5,238 nt of DNA from the NCBI GenBank assembly GCA_030040175.1, contig JASHUF010000493.1, positions 1 through 5,238 on the forward strand, given 5' to 3'. Below, piece after piece: positions 1 to 5,238 of the stretch (positions are counted from its first letter, which is position 1; the number at the start of each line of letters is the position of its first letter). Made by a program: the position numbers and the translations under genes. Below the pieces are notes generated by a model. The model searched no databases and was not told the origin of the DNA. It saw nothing but the letters and a program-made list of their open reading frames with translations. The stretch is from Acidobacteriaceae bacterium. Its GTDB lineage: Bacteria; Acidobacteriota; Terriglobia; Terriglobales; Acidobacteriaceae.

Positions 1-759
1 CGTGGGCAACTGCGCCTGGTGCGCCGAAGGATTGCTGTCCACCCCCTCCGTATTCAGCAGCACTTCCGCCGCCGTTTTCGAGGACGACGTGCCCACCGTC
101 GCCACCACGTACGTCGCCGCGGTCGCAGTCACCGTCGCCGGCGCCGTATAGGTCACCGTGCAGGAGGTAAACTCCTGCGCTCCGCGCGCACAGCTCGGCG
201 AGCCCACGCTTCCTTCACCGCCGCTCGAACCCGTCGCGCTGTTCGAGACCGCGTAGTTGACCCCGTCCGTCCCTCCCGCTTCCGCAATGTACCCCGTAAT
301 CGTGAGCGTTCCGCTCGCCCCCAAGGCCGCGTTCTCCGGCGTCAGCGGCTCAAGGAATCCCGGCGTCACCGTCACCGTCGCCGTGGCCTTGTCGCTGCTG
401 TCGGAGGTCAGCGTCGCCGTTACCGTCACGTTCACGCTATCCGCGGTCAGGTAGCCCGGCGGCGTGTACTGCCCGGTCGAAGTAATGCTGCCCGGGCCGG
501 CCGTCGCGTCGCCGCCGCTCACCGTCCAGGTCACGCCGGCCGCGCCGCCGTTGAGCGACGCCGCAAACTGCTCCACTGCGCTTCCTGACGAGTTCAGCGT
601 ATTGCACCCGGTGCAGTTGGTGTCGATGGTGGCTGTGCCCGGCGAGACGCTCAGCGCTCCGCTGCCGGAGCCCGCACTCGCGCCGCCGCCGCAGCCCGCC
701 AGCACCATGGCCGCCGGAACCGCGCCGATCGCCACTGCGCGCGCTGCGCGTCCGGCCAT
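1..759 (-). CDS. Ig-like repeat surface lipoprotein, C-terminus beyond window
   Basis: Reading the minus strand from ATG at 759 gives 253 open codons reaching the left edge, so the C-terminus is missing. The N-terminus is a lipoprotein signal: residues 1-23 carry arginines (R4, R7), a hydrophobic stretch, and the lipobox LAGC with C23 as the lipidated cysteine, followed by a Gly/Ser linker. Two beta-rich Ig-like units follow. The first, about residues 34-132, holds VTWTVSGG, GSITSTGQYTPP and ends TATVTVTP. The second, about 134-232, holds SGTLTITGY, a CTVTYTAPATV segment and ATYVVATVG. Cysteine pairs C49/C52 and C190/C200 could form disulfides. Product is inferred to be exported and membrane-anchored. 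From memory, acidobacterial proteins with this N-terminus can carry a trypsin-like or other enzymatic domain further on, which cannot be checked here. No Shine-Dalgarno is visible; an alternative ATG lies at 819, and the frame stays open up to a stop at 1114-1116. ATG 759 is preferred for its compact signal peptide. Confidence 0.8.
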   Translation of the reverse strand, partial: MAGRAARAVAIGAVPAAMVLAGCGGGASAGSGSGALSVSPGTATIDTNCTGCNTLNSSGSAVEQFAASLNGGAAGVTWTVSGGDATAGPGSITSTGQYTPPGYLTADSVNVTVTATLTSDSSDKATATVTVTPGFLEPLTPENAALGASGTLTITGYIAEAGGTDGVNYAVSNSATGSSGGEGSVGSPSCARGAQEFTSCTVTYTAPATVTATAATYVVATVGTSSSKTAAEVLLNTEGVDSNPSAHQAQLPT

Positions 760-1535
760 GCGCAAAAGCGCCGGCCCCGCACCTGCACACGCCGCGTCCG
801 CACTCCCTGCGTCCGCCATCCCCGGGCCCGCGAAGCTGGATCGGCGTCCGGGCTGCTGCCTCGATTGCGCGCGCTGGTTCAAAATCCGTCCGCCGCCTTC
901 CTGTGCCCAGGAGCGTTTTCTGAAGCGCCGAAGAGCATTGCCCCTGCCTCTGTGGCCGTCGCGACCTTCGGGGTGCCACCGACCGGGCGTTGTTGAGATA
1001 AGGCCTTCAGGGAGCGGCGGCCCGGCCGTCAAACGGAAACCCGCGCCCTTTCCTCGAACGTCTTGATCCGGCTGTGCCGGTCCTGGCTTGGAGCCATTTC
1101 GTTGGACGCAGGGTTACCGGCTCCGGTCATTTCCGCGCTTCGAGGACATTTCAGCCCGCTTGTGCACACTTCCTTCAAATGTCATTTTAGACCCGCCGTT
1201 GGCGCGAAAAGTTGTCTCGCCCTGCATTCCAATCCAGCAGTTTACCCCTTCATCATCAATGCAATCAGGTTGAGAAATCATCACCGCAGGATAAAAAAAT
1301 GACCGCAAACCGGCAGAATCCGCGCACTTGCGGCCGCTCTGGCTTTTGCGGCTGGAATCGCGCGTCCGCAACCCTCCCGGCTCCGCTCCCCGTCCCGCCA
1401 GGCGCCGTTCCCCCGGGTCCGCGGCGCTCACGGCCGCGTCTCCCGGGCTCATCCGCCTGTGTCTTCAGTTTTTACTCCCGCCCTTCGGCGATCTCCACGC
1501 AACAAAAGTTGTAGTGACCGCGCAATCGCCTTCCG

Positions 1536-1556
1536 GTAAGCTTTTTTCGTAAGCTT
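1536..1556. repeat. Paired GTAAGCTT direct repeat with hairpin potential
   Basis: GTAAGCTT occurs at 1536-1543 and again at 1549-1556, separated by five bases of mainly T. Because AAGCTT is self-complementary, 1538-1543 can pair with 1551-1556 to make a 6-bp stem with a 7-base loop. The stem is short and only half GC, so it is a weak terminator candidate at best. It may simply be a local duplication. Confidence 0.4.
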
Positions 1557-1763
1557 GGTTGCACTTCTGCTCCGCTTTTCCCCGGTTCTCTTGCGTTGCA
1601 AAGTCTCTCTTGTCGATCCGGCTCTATCGCCTTCCGCCTCTTTACCCCGCCTCATCCGGCTGAATTGTTTCTCCGCTCGCGGCGCGGGATCGCGCGTTCG
1701 AGAAGGGCTGAGACCTCGACCGCAGGCCTTGGCCGCAGACCAAGATTCGGAGCAGGAGAAGCC

Positions 1764-2129
1764 ATGGACCACGTCAGCTTCGGAGTTACCGGATTGAAGG
1801 CTTTGCGCGCCTGTGTCGGCGGCGCAATCGCCGGCAGTCCGGCCGCCGCTCCGCTCCGGCCCCGCCCCGGGACCTGGGCAAGGAACAAGGCGGGACGCAT
1901 TCCCTTTCCCGGCCACAGGCTCGATCCCGGCTTCAATTTCTTCACCGCCGCCTCGGTCCCTTCCCTCACACTTTCCCTTGAGGAAGCGGCCGCATTCGAC
2001 GAGCCTTCAATCCCGCAGCTCCGGCCGCGATTCTGCAGCCGCCGTACAATGGATAAACGGCCCAAAACCGAAAAAATCATGAAAGGAGACGCACTATTTC
2101 CAGTTCGTTGCGATTGGGCGATCTCCTGA
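1764..2129 (+). CDS. Doubtful small ORF of unknown function ahead of the ATPase gene
   Basis: An ATG at 1764 is preceded by AGGAG at 1754-1758 with a 5-base spacer, a good ribosome-binding site. The frame runs 121 codons and ends with TGA at 2127-2129, overlapping the ATPase start by about 22-34 bases. Third codon positions are fairly GC-rich. Against it, the translation (beginning MDHVSFGVTGLKALR) has no recognisable domain, is rich in Pro, Ala and Arg, and has no clear hydrophobic or helical pattern. The -10-like box and Shine-Dalgarno of the ATPase gene lie inside it. I do not recognise it, and chance is the likelier explanation. Confidence 0.15.
   Translation: MDHVSFGVTGLKALRACVGGAIAGSPAAAPLRPRPGTWARNKAGRIPFPGHRLDPGFNFFTAASVPSLTLSLEEAAAFDEPSIPQLRPRFCSRRTMDKRPKTEKIMKGDALFPVRCDWAIS
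2045..2050 (+). promoter_or_regulatory. Possible -10 box for the ATPase gene
   Basis: TACAAT matches the sigma-70 -10 consensus at five of six positions and stands out in GC-rich surroundings. It would place the transcription start near 2057, giving a 5' leader of roughly 40-50 bases. The sequence about 17 bases upstream (CGGCCG around 2022-2027) is not a -35 box, so the promoter call is weak. Confidence 0.3.
2082..2088 (+). promoter_or_regulatory. Strong Shine-Dalgarno that bears on the ATPase start
   Basis: AAAGGAG is a near-ideal anti-16S match. The first ordinary start codon in the ATPase frame, TTG at 2108, lies 19 bases beyond it, which is too far. An in-frame ATT at 2096 lies 7 bases beyond it, the ideal distance. 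The upstream in-frame stop at 2054-2056 limits how far the gene can extend. An ATG at 2079 is in another frame and overlaps the site itself. Confidence 0.6.
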
Positions 2130-3577
2130 TCCGGGGCAAGCTGGTCGCCGTAGATGACGTCACCCGCGCGCTGGAGCACCAGGCCACGCATGGCGGCCGT
2201 CTGGGCGAAAACCTGGTCGCCATCGGCGCCATGAGCCAGGCTGCGCTCGACGCCTTTCTGCACCGCCTTCCCACCGAGCCGGCTGACATCGGCGCCACCG
2301 GGATCGACGCCACCGAGCTCATGGGCCTCCTGTTGAAGCTTATCTACGTCGAGCGCCTGGAGACCGTTCGCCAGTTCGCCAACGCCATCAAGCTGCCCTA
2401 TCACATCGTGCTCGATCTGGTGCGCATGGCCGTCGATCGCAAGCTGATCATCACTCTCGGCTCGCGCGACTCGGGCACCCTCGCCGACCTCGGCTACATG
2501 TTCTCCGAGGAAGGCCGCCGCTGGGTTCTCGACGCTCTCAGCCGCGTGGGCTACTCCGGCCCCGCTCCCGTCACCATCGAGGAGTTCACCTACCAGGTGA
2601 ACCTGCAGAAGCTCACCAACGAAATCATCACCTTCGACCGCATCCGCAAGGCCACAGCCGAGTTCACCTTCGAGGATGCGCTCATCGAGCAGTGCGGCCC
2701 CGCGCTCAACTCCGGCCGGGCCATGCTGCTTTACGGCCCTCCCGGCAACGGCAAAACCTCCGTGGCCCATTGCATGGCCAACGTTTACAACGACGTCATC
2801 TACGTGCCTTACTCCATCAGCGTCGAGGGCCAGATCATCCGCATGTTCGACCCCTCCATTCACATCCCCCTCGACCGCGCCGAAGTCACCGAGGACGACT
2901 CCATCTCGCTCGTCCGCCGCGAGGTTTTTGACACCCGCTGGGTTCCCTGCCGCCGCCCCTTCGTTATCGCCGGCGGCGAGCTCACGCTCGATATGCTCGA
3001 TCTGCGCTACGACGAGCTGGGTCACTTCTATGAGGCTCCGCTGCACCTCAAGGCTCTTGGCGGCTGCTTCGTCATCGACGACTTCGGCCGCCAGCTCGTC
3101 TCGCCCACCAACCTGCTCAACCGCTGGATCGTCCCTCTCGAGGGACGCGTCGATTATCTCAAGCTGCACACCGGCAAATCCTTCTCCATCCCCTTCGAGG
3201 AGCTCATCATCTTTTCCACCAACCTCGAGCCCGAAGACCTGATGGATCCGGCATTCCTCCGCCGCCTGCCCTACAAGATCGAGGTCGGCCCGCCCACGGT
3301 CGAGTCCTACCGCCAGATCTTCGACATCGAATGCGCCAAGCACGGCTTCACCCTGTCGCGCGACATCTTTGCCGAGATCGTCTACAAGATCACCGAGGAA
3401 AAGGGCCTCGAACTCGCCGCCTATCAGCCCAGGTTCATCGTCGACCAGGTCGTCGCCAGTTGCCGCTTCATGCAGATGCCGCCCCGCTTCGAGCCGCGCT
3501 TTATCAACCACGCGCTCAATAATCTCCGCGTCCACCGCCACACGCCGATGAAGAACGTCACCCACGCCACGGTCTAA
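2108..3577 (+). CDS. AAA+ ATPase with GspE/PilB-like N-terminal domain
   Basis: Residues are numbered from TTG 2108 (489 aa). Residues 2-53 (LRLGDLLIRGKL, GGRLGENLVAIG) resemble the helical N-terminal domain of type II secretion/type IV pilus ATPases GspE and PilB. Residues about 66-145 look like a winged helix (LLLKLIYVERLETV..., then a LGYMFSEEGRRW wing-like segment); this is inference. The AAA+ core follows: Walker A GPPGNGKTS at 210-218 (K216), Walker B CFVIDDFGR at 320-328 (D324, D325), sensor-1 asparagine N372 in IIFSTNLEP, and arginine-finger or sensor residues R385/R386 in DPAFLRRLPYKI. A C-terminal helical lid follows from about 397. Walker A and B lie some 108 residues apart, longer than the usual roughly 60, implying an insertion around 245-310. 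There is no signal peptide or membrane segment, so it is cytoplasmic. The fold is certain but the partner and role are not. From memory, similar AAA proteins recur in acidobacteria. The gene stands alone; the true start may be ATT 2096, adding four residues. Confidence 0.88.
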   Translation: MRLGDLLIRGKLVAVDDVTRALEHQATHGGRLGENLVAIGAMSQAALDAFLHRLPTEPADIGATGIDATELMGLLLKLIYVERLETVRQFANAIKLPYHIVLDLVRMAVDRKLIITLGSRDSGTLADLGYMFSEEGRRWVLDALSRVGYSGPAPVTIEEFTYQVNLQKLTNEIITFDRIRKATAEFTFEDALIEQCGPALNSGRAMLLYGPPGNGKTSVAHCMANVYNDVIYVPYSISVEGQIIRMFDPSIHIPLDRAEVTEDDSISLVRREVFDTRWVPCRRPFVIAGGELTLDMLDLRYDELGHFYEAPLHLKALGGCFVIDDFGRQLVSPTNLLNRWIVPLEGRVDYLKLHTGKSFSIPFEELIIFSTNLEPEDLMDPAFLRRLPYKIEVGPPTVESYRQIFDIECAKHGFTLSRDIFAEIVYKITEEKGLELAAYQPRFIVDQVVASCRFMQMPPRFEPRFINHALNNLRVHRHTPMKNVTHATV

Positions 3578-3596
3578 ATCGCGAAACTTCTAAGCT

Positions 3597-3650
3597 TGTC
3601 ATCCTGAGCAAGGTCGTCCGCCGCAGCCGGCGACCGAGTCGAAGGACCTG
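3597..3650. repeat. Interspersed acidobacterial-type intergenic repeat
   Basis: The stretch begins GTCATCCTGAGCAAGG and ends GAGTCGAAGGACCTG. On the minus strand this reads GGTCCTTCGACTCGG...GCTCAGGATGAC, a phrase I recall as recurring between genes in many acidobacterial and some other genomes. The centre can fold: GGTCG at 3612-3616 pairs with CGACC at 3631-3635. It begins 19 bases after the ATPase stop codon, between two convergent genes, a typical place for REP-like elements. Identification rests on recall; copy number was not measured. Confidence 0.6.
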
Positions 3651-3713
3651 CTTTTTCACAAATCCATCCCCGACACGAAAAAGGGCGCCCCATCCTAACC
3701 GCGTGGACCGGGC

Positions 3714-3741
3714 CCCCGCGGACAGGTCTTCGTCCGTGGGG
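3714..3741. repeat. GC-rich hairpin, 10-bp stem and 8-base loop
   Basis: CCCCGCGGAC at 3714-3723 pairs with GTCCGTGGGG at 3732-3741 around the loop AGGTCTTC. Nine pairs are Watson-Crick and one (3718/3737) is a G-U wobble. No T-run follows on either strand, so it is not a standard intrinsic terminator, though it could shield 3' ends or slow polymerase between the convergent genes. The flanking sequence resembles a second interspersed repeat I associate with acidobacteria. Short minus-strand open frames here look like repeat-derived translations rather than genes. Confidence 0.6.
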
Positions 3742-3757
3742 TGGCTGAGCGTTTGAG

Positions 3758-3867
3758 GCATTTCTCCTTCGCATAGAGCCGTTTTCGGCCCTTTCCAGGG
3801 TGGCGATTTCTTGTTGAAATCGGCACTTGACCGCGGTGGCTTCGGTGTACAGCAGAAGGAGAAATGC
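3758..3867. repeat. 110-bp element bounded by 13-bp inverted repeats
   Basis: GCATTTCTCCTTC at 3758-3770 is the exact reverse complement of GAAGGAGAAATGC at 3855-3867. Inside lies a perfect 7-bp hairpin, CGATTTC (3804-3810) with GAAATCG (3816-3822) around TTGTT, and a 4-bp GCCG/CGGC hairpin with a TTTT loop at 3778-3789. The plan, perfect terminal inverted repeats with internal hairpins and no gene, resembles a miniature inverted-repeat element. No target-site duplication is evident next to the arms. It could equally be a structured RNA when transcribed. Confidence 0.6.
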
Positions 3868-3890
3868 TTTAAGGTGGGAACGCACGAACC

Positions 3891-3923
3891 CCGCTCATTC
3901 CGCCAACTCCGCTCACCCGCTCA
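3891..3923. repeat. Three CCGCTCA copies at the esterase 3' end
   Basis: CCGCTCA occurs at 3891-3897, 3909-3915 and 3917-3923. The last copy contains the esterase stop codon (TCA on the plus strand, TGA in the gene). The spacing is uneven, so this is a small degenerate tandem cluster rather than an ordered array. Confidence 0.4.
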
Positions 3924-5099
3924 CTTCGCATACCCCTCCCACACATACTCGAGCGCCTCGGCCAGCGTCTGCGCCCGCACGCTGCGGTCCACGTGCCCGG
4001 CGTTCCGGGCAAACACAAACTGGTAGTGGTAGCCTTTGGCCGCGAGCGCCCGCGCCATCTCCTCGTTGGCCAGCACCCAGTCGTGCATGCCGTCGCGCAT
4101 GACGTTCGGATTAAGCAGATCGCGGTCGCCCACTTCCATCCAGATACGGATCGGCTTGGCCACGCTCTCCGCAATCAGGTGCTCGTGAAACGCCCATGCC
4201 CCTTGGGGCACGGCCGCGTTGTACGGCCACTGTTGGTTGACAAACGTTCCCGAGTAACTCAGCACGCGGTGGTACCACTCCGGGTGATACCAGGCCATGA
4301 TCAGCGCACACGCAGCGCCGCTGCTGCCGCCCATGGCCGCGCGCCCCTCGGGATCGCTGGTCAGCTTTACGCCTGTCCGCGCCTCCACCCGCGGCAGCAC
4401 CTCGGTCTCCACAAACTCTGCGTACTTGCCGCTCATGGTGTCGTACTCGAGGCCCCGTTCCGAGCCCTGCGCGTCCCCGCTCCCGTTGCCGATGGAGATG
4501 GCCACCAGCGCCGGCACCTTCTTTTCCGCGATCAGGTTGTCGAGCACCGTAAACAGGAGCCGGTCCGGTCCGTCCGCGCCCACGAGGAACGGCGCCTCTG
4601 TCCCCGGCACATACTGAGCCGGAACATACACCGCCACGTGCCGCGTATACGGCGCGGGATGGCTCGTGGTTACGATCAGCTTGGCCGGATTCTCGGGATC
4701 GGGCGTGCCAAACGTGCCCTTGTCGCGCGCAATTCCGGGATAGATCTTGCTCTCCGCCGACTCCATCGTGAACTCATAGATCGTCCCATGCGGCACACCC
4801 GCGCGCACCATCGCCTCCGGCGCGGGCTCGTGCGTCGGCCCCAGAATGAAATTCCCGTCCGCATCCGGCGGCGCATTCTGCCCATCCGGCAACTCCGCCG
4901 CCTGCACAAATCCCGGCGTGTGCGGATCGCGCGTGGGCGGCGCAGGCCGCAGCGTCGCCTGTGCTGCCCCTGCCGTTGCGGACACCTGCGCCGGACTCGC
5001 CGCCGCCGGCGCCGCAGGCGTCTGAACCTGTGACCACACCACGAGCGCCCCCGCAGCCAGCCCCGCCGCAAGAACCAACCCTGCTCTCCACCCATTCAT
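3921..5099 (-). CDS. Secreted alpha/beta-hydrolase esterase (putative esterase / Fes-like family)
   Basis: From ATG 5099 the product is 392 aa. Residues 1-25 (MNGWRAGLVLAAGLAAGALV...) form a Sec-type signal peptide, followed by an Ala/Pro/Gln-rich linker to about 58. The hydrolase domain fills about 100-392. The nucleophile elbow is GGSSG at 257-261 with S259 the probable nucleophile. The likely acid is D327 in GDRDLLN (D325 is the alternative) and the histidine is H369 in NAGHVD, in the proper Ser-Asp-His order. Features such as VAVYVPAQY, LDNLIAEKKVPALVAIS and RVLSYSGTF match the esterase family that includes enterochelin esterase-like and carbohydrate acyl esterases. It should hydrolyse an ester outside the cytoplasm; the substrate cannot be read from sequence. 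ATG 5099 is chosen because it starts the signal peptide directly. A GTG at 5174 and an ATG at 5153 are in frame but would add a polar, non-signal extension; GGAAAG lies just upstream of 5099. The gene follows a probable dehydrogenase gene by 71 bases. Confidence 0.85.
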   Translation of the reverse strand: MNGWRAGLVLAAGLAAGALVVWSQVQTPAAPAAASPAQVSATAGAAQATLRPAPPTRDPHTPGFVQAAELPDGQNAPPDADGNFILGPTHEPAPEAMVRAGVPHGTIYEFTMESAESKIYPGIARDKGTFGTPDPENPAKLIVTTSHPAPYTRHVAVYVPAQYVPGTEAPFLVGADGPDRLLFTVLDNLIAEKKVPALVAISIGNGSGDAQGSERGLEYDTMSGKYAEFVETEVLPRVEARTGVKLTSDPEGRAAMGGSSGAACALIMAWYHPEWYHRVLSYSGTFVNQQWPYNAAVPQGAWAFHEHLIAESVAKPIRIWMEVGDRDLLNPNVMRDGMHDWVLANEEMARALAAKGYHYQFVFARNAGHVDRSVRAQTLAEALEYVWEGYAK

Positions 5100-5170
5100 T
5101 CGCTTTCCGACCCTCGCTTCCCGCTCATTTGCCGATCCCTGACCCTCACCCATGAACCGCTGACAACTAA

Positions 5171-5238
5171 TCACTGATCACCGTCCACTGTTGCCGCCAT
5201 CTTCCCGAAATGCCCTCCGCGCTCCATCCGCTCCAGTA
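5171..5238 (-). CDS. C-terminal end of a probable zinc-type medium-chain dehydrogenase/reductase
   Basis: Only the last 21 whole codons are inside the window, ending at TGA 5171-5173. The tail contains ERMERGGHFGKMAATV. The pattern 'M..G.HFGK' plus a short hydrophobic strand closes many medium-chain dehydrogenase/reductases (quinone oxidoreductase and zinc alcohol dehydrogenase types), where it forms the last strand of the catalytic domain. This is judged from motif recall over a very short stretch, so the family call is tentative, though the codon pattern and stop look like a genuine gene end. It is co-directional with the esterase and close enough to share a transcript. Confidence 0.5.
   Translation of the reverse strand, partial: LERMERGGHFGKMAATVDGDQ

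Larger units (their letters stand above)
760..2078. other. Long divergent intergenic region without a convincing gene
   Basis: About 1.3 kb separates the divergently transcribed lipoprotein and ATPase genes. Open frames occur on both strands but give Arg/Pro/Ser/Gly-rich translations without domain-like sequence, as expected of GC-rich non-coding DNA. The plus strand is strongly pyrimidine-rich between about 1370 and 1680. There is an A/T-rich island around 1245-1300. No tRNA, rRNA, known riboswitch or CRISPR repeat was recognised. Three weak coding hints (a disrupted leader near 1299, a 30-codon minus ORF at 1472-1564, a 121-codon plus ORF at 1764-2129) are described separately. Regulatory sequence for both flanking genes must lie here. 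Confidence 0.6.

Noticed and set aside
19..588. 189-codon plus-strand frame
   Set aside because: Extremely Arg/His-rich antisense shadow of the Ig-like lipoprotein.
437..979. 180-codon minus-strand frame overlapping the lipoprotein start
   Set aside because: It is Arg/Gly-rich and offset from the Ig-like frame, which carries the lipobox and beta-domain patterns.
464..1066. 200-codon plus-strand frame
   Set aside because: Pro/Ala-rich and antisense to the lipoprotein N-terminus; no ribosome-binding site or domain.
1449..1916. 155-codon minus-strand frame in the long intergenic region
   Set aside because: Basic low-complexity translation with no recognisable motif; competing frames are equally open here.
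1652..3565. 637-codon open frame on the minus strand opposite the ATPase
   Set aside because: It mirrors the ATPase codons. The translation is an Asp/Glu/Gly/Val/Ala-rich shadow without motifs, while the plus strand has full AAA+ motifs.
3597..3741. CRISPR array
   Set aside because: The repeats are different from each other and are not regularly spaced identical units with unique spacers.
3714..3741. Intrinsic terminator
   Set aside because: The stem is strong but no run of T follows on either strand.
3558..3885. Two minus-strand open frames (67 and 103 codons) in the convergent gap
   Set aside because: They consist of the interspersed repeats and hairpins; such translations are commonly misannotated as hypothetical proteins.
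3993..5033. 346-codon plus-strand open frame opposite the esterase
   Set aside because: The translation is Arg/His-rich antisense shadow; the minus strand encodes a complete esterase with signal peptide and catalytic triad.

Overview
The window is GC-rich bacterial chromosomal DNA, most likely from an acidobacterium (Terriglobia type). The evidence is indirect. An Ig-like cell-surface lipoprotein of a style common in that phylum sits beside a conserved AAA+ ATPase. One intergenic gap also carries the interspersed phrase 'GTCATCCTGAGC...GTCGAAGGACC' that I recognise from many acidobacterial genomes. This is recall, not a database result.

Layout. (1) Positions 1-759, minus strand: the N-terminal 253 codons of an exported Ig-like lipoprotein that runs off the left edge. 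(2) About 760-2080: a long divergent intergenic region of roughly 1.3 kb. I can defend no gene in it, only a few weak small-ORF and decayed-gene hints and a short repeated AAGCTT structure. A TACAAT box and a strong Shine-Dalgarno lie at its right end. (3) 2108-3577 (possibly from an ATT codon at 2096), plus strand: a 489-aa AAA+ ATPase with an N-terminal GspE/PilB-like helical domain and a probable winged-helix middle. (4) 3578-3920: a convergent intergenic gap packed with repeats, namely the acidobacterial repeat, a 10-bp-stem hairpin, an element bounded by 13-bp inverted repeats, and three CCGCTCA copies. (5) 3921-5099, minus strand: a secreted alpha/beta-hydrolase esterase. (6) 5171-5238, minus strand: the last codons of another gene, probably a zinc-type medium-chain dehydrogenase/reductase, which lies just upstream of the esterase and may share its transcript.

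The genes do not form an obvious pathway. The lipoprotein and ATPase are divergently transcribed and far apart, and the ATPase and esterase are convergent. The dehydrogenase tail and esterase could be an operon. I do not see a complete undescribed system. The most interesting points are the domain architecture and probable non-canonical start of the ATPase, and the composite repeat block after it.
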